A stretch of 6,546 nt of DNA from ZC4RG30 sp031424095. GTDB lineage: Bacteria > Pseudomonadota > Gammaproteobacteria > Steroidobacterales > Steroidobacteraceae. Each line of letters starts with the position of its first letter. The first letter of the stretch is position 1. Shown here one piece after another: positions 1-5,411 of this stretch. The notes under the pieces were generated by a model. That model was given only the letters and a program-made list of their open reading frames with translations. It was not told the DNA's origin and made no database searches. Position numbers and translations under genes: made by a program. The DNA is taken from NCBI GenBank assembly GCA_031424095.1, contig JANPGU010000316.1, positions 1 through 6,546 on the forward strand, in the 5' to 3' direction.

Positions 1-136
1 TCTCGCCTTTCATGGCGACGAAAACACAACCCGGCTTCACCTTCCGCGAATCGAAGGCGATGGCCGTGATCTCGCGGTCGAGCGAACCATCCACGCTGAT
101 CGTGGCGACGTTTTTGAGCAGGGCCTCGAGTTTCAT
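1..136 (-). CDS. murE: MurE, N-terminal fragment (UDP-N-acetylmuramoyl-tripeptide synthetase), cut by window edge
   Basis: MurE is a cytoplasmic ligase that adds the third amino acid (diaminopimelate or lysine) to UDP-MurNAc-L-Ala-D-Glu during peptidoglycan synthesis. Only the first 45 codons are present. The ATG at 136-134 gives a protein beginning MKLEALLKNV, and residues ~29-45 read DSRKVKPGCVFVAMKGE, the hallmark N-terminal motif of Mur ligases of the MurE type, in which the DSR-x-V-x-PG-x-x-F-V-A segment helps bind the UDP-MurNAc part of the substrate. The ATP-binding and C-terminal domains lie outside the window. The start overlaps the upstream gene's stop in an ATGA (136-133), so translation is probably coupled. 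An FtsI-type gene directly before murE is the normal dcw cluster order. MurF and MurC-type ligases are less likely because of this motif and context. This piece probably does not belong beside the atp genes (see the junction). Confidence 0.85.
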   Translation of the reverse strand, partial: MKLEALLKNVATISVDGSLDREITAIAFDSRKVKPGCVFVAMKGE

Positions 137-297
137 TGGTCGCGGAGTTTCGAGGCGTCGATGGCGACGGTGGTGCCGTCCGGCAGTTCGACTTTGGTGG
201 GTTTGAGTCCGAGATAGCGGGCGGCACGCTCGCCGATTTTTGAGAAGACGGGCGCGGCGACGAGGCCGCCGTAGTTCTCCCCGTGCTTGGCCTGTAT
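133..297 (-). CDS. ftsI: Class B penicillin-binding protein (FtsI/PBP3 type), C-terminal fragment cut at junction
   Basis: These are the last 54 codons and stop of a class B penicillin-binding protein, the D,D-transpeptidase that cross-links peptidoglycan at the division septum. The visible fragment contains YGGLVAAPVF followed by SKIGERAARYLGL. The GG-x-VAAPVF-x-x-I motif is typical of the end of the transpeptidase domain of FtsI and PBP2-type enzymes. A short tail, ending DASKLRDQ, follows. The catalytic SxxK, SxN and KTG motifs would lie upstream and are absent. Above ~297 the open frame continues only as antisense of atpA and loses all PBP character, so the gene is broken there rather than extending to 549. 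The stop overlaps the murE start (ATGA), which supports the FtsI assignment over other class B PBPs. The long form of the tail differs from what is usual for gammaproteobacterial FtsI, hinting at another lineage, but that is only an impression from memory. Confidence 0.8.
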   Translation of the reverse strand: MQAKHGENYGGLVAAPVFSKIGERAARYLGLKPTKVELPDGTTVAIDASKLRDQ

Positions 298-298
298 C
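284..298. other. Breakpoint between a dcw-cluster fragment and the atp operon (probable assembly chimera)
   Basis: On the minus strand, recognisable PBP sequence reads up to about the Gln codon at 294-292 and then degenerates. On the plus strand, AtpA homology begins between the Leu at 287 and the Ile at 296 (IDSMVPVGRGQRE). Both genes are truncated at nearly the same base and face opposite ways. The few bases that could belong to either side (about 287-294) may be microhomology. No transposase, terminal inverted repeat or target duplication is visible here. A chimeric contig, or a genuine inversion or recombination breakpoint, would both look like this. Confidence 0.75.
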
Positions 299-1378
299 GA
301 CTCGATGGTGCCGGTGGGCCGTGGCCAGCGCGAGCTGATCATCGGCGATCGCCAGACGGGCAAGACGGCCCTGGCGATCGACACCATCATCAACCAGAAG
401 GATTCCGGCGTTAAGTGCGTGTACGTCGCCATCGGCCAGAAGGCCTCGACGGTGGCCAACGTGGTGCGCAAGCTCGAAGAGCATGGCGCGCTGGCACACA
501 CCATCGTCGTGGTCGCATCGGCCGCTACGCCGGCAGCGCTGCAGTACATCAGCGCCTATTCGGGCGTGACGATGGGCGAATACTTCATGGACAACGGCGA
601 AGATGCGCTGATCGTCTATGACGATCTGTCGAAGCAGGCCGTGGCCTATCGCCAGATCTCGCTGCTGCTGAAGCGTCCGCCAGGCCGCGAGGCGTATCCC
701 GGCGACGTGTTCTATCTCCACAGCCGTCTGCTGGAGCGCAGCGCGCGCGTCAACGAGCAGTACGTCGAGATGGTCACCAAGGGCCGCGTGAAGGGCAAGA
801 CCGGATCGCTGACCGGCCTGCCGATCATTGAAACCCAGGCTGGCGACGTGACGGCCTTCGTGCCGACCAACGTGATCTCGATCACCGACGGCCAGATCTT
901 CGTGGAATCGAACCTGTTCAACGCCGGCATCCGTCCCGCCATGAACGCGGGTATTTCCGTGAGCCGCGTGGGCGGTGCAGCGCAGACCGACATCATCAAG
1001 CGTCTGGGCGGCGGCATCCGTCTCGCGCTCGCGCAGTACCGCGAGCTCGCGGCGTTCTCGCAGTTTGCCTCGGACCTCGACGAGGCCACCCGCAAGCAGC
1101 TCGAGCGCGGCCAGCGCACCACCGAAGTGATGAAGCAGAAGCAGTTCGCGCCGATGTCGGTGGCCGCCATGGCGCTGTCGATCTACGCGGTGAACAGCGG
1201 CTACATGGATAAAGTGGAGCTGGGCAAGATCGTGGCCTTCGAAGCAGCCATGCAGGCCTTCGCCAAGTCGAGCCACAAGGCCGACCTGGACGCCATCAAC
1301 GCCGAGCCCGTATTGAAGAAGCACGAGGCCACGCTGAAGAAGATCGTCGAGAACTTCGTCGCGACCGGCACTTACTAA
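287..1378 (+). CDS. atpA: ATP synthase F1 subunit alpha, 5'-truncated
   Basis: AtpA is the non-catalytic nucleotide-binding subunit of the F1 head, alternating with beta in the alpha3-beta3 ring on the cytoplasmic side of the inner membrane. The Walker A motif GDRQTGKT is at 344-367, the Walker B-like stretch LIVYDD at 608-625, and the arginine finger sits in SVSRVGG (Arg codon 965-967), matching E. coli Arg376. Aligning these landmarks to the 513-residue E. coli protein puts the first recognisable residues near E. coli position 150-153, so the N-terminal beta-barrel and the start of the nucleotide-binding domain are missing. The C-terminal helical domain is intact and ends EILK-like in GTY. 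The TTG at 287 is not a real start; the reading frame simply enters from the junction. It is followed after 10 bases by atpG. As it stands this copy could not make a working subunit. Confidence 0.95.
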   Translation: MACIDSMVPVGRGQRELIIGDRQTGKTALAIDTIINQKDSGVKCVYVAIGQKASTVANVVRKLEEHGALAHTIVVVASAATPAALQYISAYSGVTMGEYFMDNGEDALIVYDDLSKQAVAYRQISLLLKRPPGREAYPGDVFYLHSRLLERSARVNEQYVEMVTKGRVKGKTGSLTGLPIIETQAGDVTAFVPTNVISITDGQIFVESNLFNAGIRPAMNAGISVSRVGGAAQTDIIKRLGGGIRLALAQYRELAAFSQFASDLDEATRKQLERGQRTTEVMKQKQFAPMSVAAMALSIYAVNSGYMDKVELGKIVAFEAAMQAFAKSSHKADLDAINAEPVLKKHEATLKKIVENFVATGTY

Positions 1379-1388
1379 GGCTCAAGCG

Positions 1389-2249
1389 ATGGCCGGCACC
1401 AAGGAAATCCGCACGCAGATCACGAGTGTCAAAAGCACTCAGAAGATCACCAAGGCCATGCAGATGGTCGCGACCAGCAAGATGCGTCGCGCCCAGGAAC
1501 GCATGAAGCTGGCGCGTCCGTATGCCGAGAAGATCCGCGGCGTGATCGGCAACCTGCATCACGCTAATCCGGACTACAAGCATCCGTTCATGTCGGTGCG
1601 CGATGCGAGGAACGTCGGTGTCATCATCATCACCACCGACCGCGGCCTGGCCGGTGGCCTGAATGCCAATATCTTCAAGCAGACGCTGCTGCTGGTGAAG
1701 GAATGGCAGGAGAAGGGCGCGGGCGTGAGCCTGTCGGTGATGGGCAGCAAGGGCATGGCGTTCTTCCGCCGGCTGAACCTGCCGATGCTGGCCAGCATTT
1801 CCGGCCTCGGCGACAAACCCCATATCAAGGATCTGATCGGCACGGTCAAGGTCATGCTCGACGCGTATCGCGAAGGCAAGATCGACCGGCTGTTCATGGT
1901 GCACGCGGAATTCGTGAACACCATGACGCAGAGGCCGCGGGTGGAGCAGTTGCTGCCGGTGGAGCCGTCGGATCCATCGGGCCTGCAGACCCACTGGGAT
2001 TACATCTACGAGCCGTCGGCCGAGGACATTCTCGATGGCCTGCTGATGCGCTATGTGGAATCACAGGTTTATCGCGGTGCGGTCGAGAACGTGGCCTCCG
2101 AAATGGCGGCCCGCATGGTCGCGATGAAGGCAGCCACCGACAACGCCGGCAAGCTCATCCACGAGCTGCAGCTCGTCTACAACAAGGCCCGCCAGGCGGC
2201 GATCACCACCGAGCTCGCGGAAATCGTGGGCGGCGCGGCAGCGGTATGA
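1389..2249 (+). CDS. atpG: ATP synthase F1 subunit gamma
   Basis: AtpG forms the central rotor shaft that turns inside the alpha3-beta3 ring and couples proton flow through F0 to ATP synthesis. The 286-residue product matches the usual length (E. coli 287). It starts MAGTKEIRTQI, with the N-terminal coiled-coil helix including STQKITKAMQMVATSKMRRAQ (residues ~16-36), the conserved TDRGLAGGLN loop at 83-92 that leads into the Rossmann-like globular domain, and the C-terminal coiled-coil helix ending LVYNKARQAAITTELAEIV. The latter is the strongest family signature. The ATG at 1389 is preceded by TAAGG (1376-1380), in which the atpA stop codon is part of a weak ribosome binding site. The stop overlaps the ATG of a small ORF (ATGA at 2246-2249). 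Nothing appears truncated. Confidence 0.97.
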   Translation: MAGTKEIRTQITSVKSTQKITKAMQMVATSKMRRAQERMKLARPYAEKIRGVIGNLHHANPDYKHPFMSVRDARNVGVIIITTDRGLAGGLNANIFKQTLLLVKEWQEKGAGVSLSVMGSKGMAFFRRLNLPMLASISGLGDKPHIKDLIGTVKVMLDAYREGKIDRLFMVHAEFVNTMTQRPRVEQLLPVEPSDPSGLQTHWDYIYEPSAEDILDGLLMRYVESQVYRGAVENVASEMAARMVAMKAATDNAGKLIHELQLVYNKARQAAITTELAEIVGGAAAV

Positions 2250-2335
2250 AGTTTCCTTTCAACATTTTTAAGCGTTCGCCGACCGTGCGTAGCACGGGCG
2301 GCGTTGAATCCCCGGCCGCAGGCCGTAGAGAGTAA
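2246..2335 (+). CDS. Possible 29-residue ORF between atpG and atpD
   Basis: This ORF starts with an ATG overlapping the atpG stop (ATGA, 2246-2249) and ends at TAA 2333-2335, with a second in-frame TAA directly after, six bases before the atpD start. The peptide begins MKFPFNIFKR and is basic (six Lys/Arg, two Glu) with no membrane segment or recognisable motif. I do not know any homologue. The stop/start overlap and the placement would let ribosomes pass from atpG through this ORF to atpD by coupling and reinitiation, which may be its purpose even if the peptide has no function. Against a real gene: it is very short, has no good ribosome binding site of its own, and contains two inverted repeats that suggest an RNA-structured spacer. 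In E. coli the atpG-atpD gap is much shorter, so this spacer is unusual in length. Confidence 0.25.
   Translation: MKFPFNIFKRSPTVRSTGGVESPAAGRRE
2283..2297 (+). repeat. Small perfect hairpin in the atpG-atpD spacer
   Basis: CCGTGC (2283-2288) and GCACGG (2292-2297) form a 6-bp stem with a three-base GTA loop. It has no following T-run, so it is not an intrinsic terminator. In a polycistronic message it could affect RNA stability or atpD expression; this is inference. Confidence 0.4.
2313..2325 (+). repeat. Second small hairpin just upstream of the atpD ribosome binding region
   Basis: CGGCC (2313-2317) and GGCCG (2321-2325) form a 5-bp GC-only stem with a three-base GCA loop. It ends two bases before the AGAGAG (2327-2332) that is the only purine-rich candidate ribosome binding site for atpD. 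The stem does not cover that site but lies against it, so it might tune ribosome access. Confidence 0.35.
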
Positions 2336-2341
2336 TAAAAC

Positions 2342-3760
2342 ATGGCAACCGGCAAAATCATCCAGATCATCGGACCCGTCATCGACGTCTCGTTCCCGCG
2401 TGAGTCCATTCCGCAGGTCTATGAAGCGCTGAAGCTCACCGATGTCGACCTCACGCTGGAAGTGCAGCAGCAGCTCGGCGACGGTGTCGTGCGCACCATC
2501 GCGATGGGCGCCTCCGAAGGCTTGAAGCGTGGCCTGGCGGTTGAAGCGACCGGCAAGCCGATCAACGTTCCCGTTGGCAAGGCCACTCTCGGCCGCATCA
2601 TGGACGTGCTCGGGACACCGCAGGACAACCGCGGCCCCGTCGCGGCAGAAAGCACGCTGCCGATTCATCGCGCCGCACCGGCGTTCGACGAACAGGCGGG
2701 CGGTCAGGATCTGCTGGTCACCGGCATCAAGGTCATCGACCTGCTGGTCCCCTTTGCGAAGGGCGGCAAGGTAGGTCTGTTCGGCGGCGCCGGCGTGGGC
2801 AAGACCGTGAACATGCTCGAGCTGATCAACAACATCGCCAAGCAGTACAGCGGTCTCTCCGTGTTTGCCGGTGTGGGTGAGCGTACTCGTGAAGGCAACG
2901 ATTTCTACCACGAGATGATCGAGTCGGGCGTCATCGACGCCGAGAACCTCGAGAACTCGAAGGTGGCGATGGTCTATGGCCAGATGAACGAGCCGCCGGG
3001 CAACCGTCTGCGCGTGGCGCTCACGGGCCTGACCATGGCCGAGTTCTTCCGCGACGAGAAGCAGGCCAATGGCCGCGGCCGCGACGTGCTGTTCTTCGTC
3101 GACAACATCTATCGCTACACGCTGGCCGGTACTGAAGTATCGGCACTGCTGGGCCGCATGCCTTCGGCCGTGGGTTACCAGCCCACGCTGGCCGAGGAAA
3201 TGGGCGTGCTGCAGGAGCGCATTACTTCCACGAAGACCGGTTCGATCACGTCCATCCAGGCCGTCTATGTGCCGGCCGACGACTTGACCGATCCTTCGCC
3301 CGCCACGACCTTCGCGCATCTGGATGCGACCGTCGTGCTGAGCCGCAACATTGCATCGCTGGGCATCTACCCGGCCGTGGATCCGCTCGACTCCACCAGC
3401 CGCCAGCTCGATCCGCTGGTCATCGGTGAAGAGCACTACAATATTGCGCGCGGTGTGCAGGGCGTGCTGCCGAAGTACAAGGACCTGCAGGACATCATCG
3501 CCATCCTGGGCATGGACGAGCTCAGCCAGGAAGATCGCCAGACGGTGTTCCGCGCCCGCAAGATCCAGCGCTTCCTGTCGCAGCCGTTCAATGTCGCGAA
3601 GGTGTTCACCGGCCAGGACGGCAAGATCGTCCCGCTGGCCGAAACCATCCGCGGCTTCAAGGGCATCCTGAACGGTGATTACGATCACCTGCCGGAACAG
3701 GCCTTCTACATGGTCGGCGGCATCGACGAAGCCGTCGAAAAAGCCAAGACGCTGAACTAA
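2342..3760 (+). CDS. atpD: ATP synthase F1 subunit beta (catalytic)
   Basis: AtpD carries the catalytic sites that make ATP from ADP and phosphate at the cytoplasmic F1 head. The 472-residue product starts MATGKIIQIIGPVIDV (N-terminal beta-barrel). The Walker A motif GGAGVGKT is at residues 148-155 (2783-2806), the catalytic glutamate is Glu180 in GERTREGND, the Walker B region is LFFVDNIYRYT, and the C-terminal helical domain carries the DELSEED-loop equivalent DELSQED at 392-398. It is 12 residues longer than the E. coli protein, mainly from two short insertions: about AENLENS (2939-2959) after GVID, and about six residues (KQANGR region) before GRDVLFF. Both lie in surface loops by comparison with E. 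coli, and the catalytic residues are unaffected. The start ATG has a weak AGAGAG site (2327-2332). The gene is intact. Confidence 0.98.
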   Translation: MATGKIIQIIGPVIDVSFPRESIPQVYEALKLTDVDLTLEVQQQLGDGVVRTIAMGASEGLKRGLAVEATGKPINVPVGKATLGRIMDVLGTPQDNRGPVAAESTLPIHRAAPAFDEQAGGQDLLVTGIKVIDLLVPFAKGGKVGLFGGAGVGKTVNMLELINNIAKQYSGLSVFAGVGERTREGNDFYHEMIESGVIDAENLENSKVAMVYGQMNEPPGNRLRVALTGLTMAEFFRDEKQANGRGRDVLFFVDNIYRYTLAGTEVSALLGRMPSAVGYQPTLAEEMGVLQERITSTKTGSITSIQAVYVPADDLTDPSPATTFAHLDATVVLSRNIASLGIYPAVDPLDSTSRQLDPLVIGEEHYNIARGVQGVLPKYKDLQDIIAILGMDELSQEDRQTVFRARKIQRFLSQPFNVAKVFTGQDGKIVPLAETIRGFKGILNGDYDHLPEQAFYMVGGIDEAVEKAKTLN

Positions 3761-3769
3761 GGCACGCAC

Positions 3770-4192
3770 ATGGCCAACAAGACCATCCACGTCGACATCG
3801 TCAGCGCCGAAGGCGAGATCTTTTCTGGCGAGGCGGAGATGGTGTTCGTGCCGGCAACCGAAGGCGAGCTCGGCATCACGCCGCGTCACGCGCCGCTGCT
3901 CACGCTGATCAAGGCCGGTGAAGTGCGCGTGAAGACGGCCGCAGGCGAAACCTCTGTGTTCGTCGGTGGCGGTGCGCTGGAAGTGCAGCCGCGCAAGGTC
4001 ACCATCCTGGCCGATACCGCCGTGCGCGCGCATGACCTCGACGAGGTGGCCGCGCTGGCTGCCAAGCAGCGCGCCGAAGAGGCGCTCGCCAGCAGCGAAG
4101 ACAAGATCGACCAGGCGCATGCGCTGGCGGAACTTGCCCAGGCTGCGGCACAGCTCAAGCTGTTGGAAAAGCTCCGCAAGACGCGCAGCTGA
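3770..4192 (+). CDS. atpC: ATP synthase F1 subunit epsilon
   Basis: AtpC binds the gamma shaft and the c-ring and, through its C-terminal helices, can block ATP hydrolysis by the enzyme. The 140-residue product has the usual length (E. coli 139). The N-terminal beta-sandwich (residues ~1-85) contains the signatures EGELGITPRHAPLLT at 31-45 and GGGALEVQP at 66-74, followed by VTILADTA. Residues ~88-138 are Ala-, Glu-, Leu- and Lys-rich and should form the two-helix hairpin. The ATG at 3770 is nine bases after the atpD stop, with TAAGG (3758-3762) serving both as stop and weak ribosome binding site, the same arrangement as at atpG. It is the last atp gene here, as expected. Its stop codon lies in the loop of a perfect inverted repeat. 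Confidence 0.97.
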   Translation: MANKTIHVDIVSAEGEIFSGEAEMVFVPATEGELGITPRHAPLLTLIKAGEVRVKTAAGETSVFVGGGALEVQPRKVTILADTAVRAHDLDEVAALAAKQRAEEALASSEDKIDQAHALAELAQAAAQLKLLEKLRKTRS

Positions 4193-4201
4193 TCCTGCGC
4201 G
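4182..4201 (+). terminator. Perfect GC-rich hairpin spanning the atpC stop; possible end-of-operon structure
   Basis: CGCGCAG (4182-4188) and CTGCGCG (4195-4201) form a perfect 7-bp stem with a six-base loop that contains the TGA of atpC. No T-run follows, so a classic intrinsic terminator is not supported. It could still be a 3' stability structure or a weak terminator of the atp transcript. Confidence 0.4.
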
Positions 4202-4203
4202 CG

Positions 4204-4222
4204 CGGCCGGTGAACCCGGCTG
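4204..4222 (+). repeat. Second hairpin after atpC
   Basis: CGGCCGG (4204-4210) can pair with CCGGCTG (4216-4222), a 7-bp stem with one G-U pair and a five-base TGAAC loop. It directly follows the previous hairpin and also lacks a T-run. Together the two could act as the 3' boundary of the atp message. Confidence 0.35.
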
Positions 4223-4233
4223 GCGCGGCAGCT

Positions 4234-4251
4234 GCGGGAGTATGATCCCGC
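4234..4251. promoter_or_regulatory. Candidate operator or hairpin: inverted repeat abutting the kinase start codon
   Basis: GCGGGA (4234-4239) and TCCCGC (4246-4251) are perfect inverted repeats separated by six bases, and the dyad ends one base before the ATG at 4253. It overlaps the candidate -10 element at 4241-4246. As DNA it has the geometry of an operator; as RNA, in read-through transcripts from atp, it would place a hairpin against the start codon. Which applies, if either, cannot be told from sequence alone. Confidence 0.35.
4241..4246 (+). promoter_or_regulatory. Candidate -10 element of the kinase gene, implying a leaderless transcript
   Basis: TATGAT differs from the TATAAT consensus at one base and stands out in very GC-rich surroundings. 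Six bases separate it from the ATG at 4253, so initiation at the normal distance would fall on the start codon itself. No convincing -35 hexamer is seen about 17 bases upstream, and no Shine-Dalgarno sequence precedes the ATG, which fits a leaderless mRNA. Confidence 0.4.
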
Positions 4252-4252
4252 C

Positions 4253-5020
4253 ATGTTTCTCCGCACCGTTGATGCACGCCGATACGTCACTCCCTTGCGG
4301 GAAGGCGGCTCGCTGCCCGCCATTGTCGAAGCCGACGATGCGGGTCTCTATGTGCTCAAGTTCCGCGGCGCCGGCCAGGGCCCGAAGGCGCTGATCGCCG
4401 AGCTGATCGCTGGCGAGATCGGGCGCGCACTCGGGCTGGAAGTGCCCGAGATCGTGTTCATGACGCTGGATCCGGTCATGGCGCGCACCGAGCCGGATGC
4501 CGAGATCCAGGCGCTGATCCGTGCGAGCGAGGGGCTCAACCTTGCCAGCGATTATCTACCCGGGTCGGTGACCTATGATCCGGTGGCATGGCCAATCGAG
4601 GCGGATCTCGCATCGCGCATCGTCTGGTTCGATGCACTGGTGACGAATGTCGACCGCACGGCGAAGAACGTGAACCTGCTGGTGTGGCATCGTCGCCTGC
4701 GGCTCATCGATCATGGCGCGGCGCTGTATATGCATCATGACTGGGCAACTGCACTGGCGCGCAGCCGCGACCCCTTCGAGCGCATCCGCGATCATGTGCT
4801 GCTGCCCCGGGCCAGCCGCATCGCTGCGCTGGATGAAGAACTCGCCGCCAAGCTCACACCTGCGCTGCTGCAGGAGATCGTCGCTGCGGTTCCCGCTGGA
4901 TGGCTGGCGGACGCCGGTGGCGAAGCGCGGCGCGCCGACTATCTGCAGTTCCTTACACAAAGACTCGAGGCGCCACGCGCCTTCGCACTGGAGGCGCAGC
5001 GTGCCCACGCCCGGCTATGA
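4253..5020 (+). CDS. HipA-family kinase (compact, single-domain form)
   Basis: This is a 255-residue protein of the HipA-like kinase family that commonly sits next to DUF3037 genes. Its start, VDARRYVTPLREGGSLPAIV, and the segment YVLKFRGAGQGPKALIAE are typical of the family. Kinase landmarks are all present: the ATP-contacting lysine Lys36 in VLKF, a possible helix-C glutamate at Glu50, the catalytic loop NVDRTAKNVN with Asp134 and Asn139, and the metal-binding Asp153 in LIDHG, the equivalent of DFG. It is far shorter than E. coli HipA (440 residues) and has no separate N-terminal subdomain. The canonical enzyme phosphorylates glutamyl-tRNA synthetase to arrest growth, but no such substrate can be assumed here. 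No HipB-like helix-turn-helix gene is nearby. The ATG at 4253 follows a candidate -10 at six bases and has no ribosome binding site. The 3' end overlaps the DUF3037 gene by 20 bases, so the two are co-expressed. Confidence 0.88.
   Translation: MFLRTVDARRYVTPLREGGSLPAIVEADDAGLYVLKFRGAGQGPKALIAELIAGEIGRALGLEVPEIVFMTLDPVMARTEPDAEIQALIRASEGLNLASDYLPGSVTYDPVAWPIEADLASRIVWFDALVTNVDRTAKNVNLLVWHRRLRLIDHGAALYMHHDWATALARSRDPFERIRDHVLLPRASRIAALDEELAAKLTPALLQEIVAAVPAGWLADAGGEARRADYLQFLTQRLEAPRAFALEAQRAHARL
4990..4994 (+). promoter_or_regulatory. Strong ribosome binding site fixing a GTG start inside the kinase gene
   Basis: GGAGG at 4990-4994 lies six bases before GTG 5001, ideal spacing. It decides the DUF3037 start: the ATG at 5017 is out of frame, and upstream in-frame starts would run far into the kinase gene. 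The kinase relies on no visible ribosome binding site, so the partner may be translated more strongly than the kinase. Confidence 0.7.
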
Positions 5021-5393
5021 CTACGCGGTGATCCGTGTGGTGCCGCGCGTCGAGCGCGAGGAATTCGTCAATGTGGGCGTGATCCTGTCGTGCCCGTCAC
5101 TGGATTTTCTCGATGCCCGACTGCATGTGGATCGAGCGCGGCTGGCGGCAATCGATCCCGGCGTCGACATGGACATGGTGGAGCAGCATCTGCGCGTGAT
5201 TCCGGTGGTATGCCGCGGCGGCGCCGAAGCCGGATCCATCGGCACACTCACCACGCGTCAGCGCTTTCACTGGCTGGTCGCGCCGCGCAGCACCATCATC
5301 CAGATGTCCGCCGTGCACAGCGGGTTCTGTGGCGACGATCCCACGCTGGCGCTGGACCATCTGTTGCAGCGGATGGTGCTGCTCACACCCTGA
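5001..5393 (+). CDS. DUF3037 family protein, partner of the HipA-like kinase
   Basis: This 130-residue protein belongs to the DUF3037 family of unknown function. The start GTG at 5001 is chosen because of GGAGG six bases upstream and because the family begins shortly before YDYAVIRVVPRVEREEFVN, seen here at residues 6-24. The second family hallmark, RFHWLVAPRSTIIQ, is at 88-101, followed by the VHSGFC segment and a C-terminal helix ending LLQRMVLLTP. There is no signal peptide or membrane segment, so it is probably cytosolic. Family members are recurrently encoded beside HipA-like kinases of the type found here; the 20-base overlap supports a joint function, for example inhibitor, substrate or complex partner of the kinase. 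That is inference: no biochemical role is known to me. The gene is complete and ends 18 bases from a convergent gene. Confidence 0.85.
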   Translation: MPTPGYDYAVIRVVPRVEREEFVNVGVILSCPSLDFLDARLHVDRARLAAIDPGVDMDMVEQHLRVIPVVCRGGAEAGSIGTLTTRQRFHWLVAPRSTIIQMSAVHSGFCGDDPTLALDHLLQRMVLLTP

Positions 5394-5404
5394 TCAAGGT
5401 GTGA
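5383..5404. terminator. Inverted repeat between convergent genes, possible shared transcript end
   Basis: TCACACC (5383-5389) and GGTGTGA (5398-5404) form a perfect 7-bp stem with an eight-base loop that includes the DUF3037 stop. It lies between that stop and the stop of the opposing gene at 5412, the usual place for a bidirectional terminator. Neither strand has a T-run after the stem, so termination is only a possibility. Confidence 0.4.
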
Positions 5405-5411
5405 ATACCGC

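Noticed and set aside
287..289. TTG 287 as a true start for a short AtpA
   Set aside because: No ribosome binding site fits it, and a start here would remove the N-terminal barrel and part of the nucleotide-binding domain. The frame is simply open across the breakpoint.
298..549. Extension of the minus-strand PBP frame to a start at 549
   Set aside because: Above ~297 the sequence is antisense of conserved atpA, and the translated residues bear no likeness to a PBP. The open frame is accidental, created by the junction.
1296..1994. 232-codon minus-strand frame antisense to atpG
   Set aside because: It overlaps a conserved gene completely, is rich in His, Arg and Gln, and has no ribosome binding site or domain signature.
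2177..4120. A 647-codon minus-strand open frame antisense to atpD and atpC
   Set aside because: It lies opposite two unmistakable, fully conserved ATP synthase genes. Its His/Arg/Asp-rich composition is what GC-rich codons give in an antisense frame, and it shows no known motif.
4713..5000. Upstream extension of the DUF3037 frame to an ATG at 4713
   Set aside because: This segment is an alternative frame of the kinase catalytic region. DUF3037 homology begins just after 5001, where a strong ribosome binding site and GTG are present.
4253..5393. Calling the pair a classic hipBA toxin-antitoxin locus
   Set aside because: There is no helix-turn-helix HipB protein, the kinase lacks the HipA N-terminal subdomain, and the partner is DUF3037. 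A toxin role is possible but not shown.
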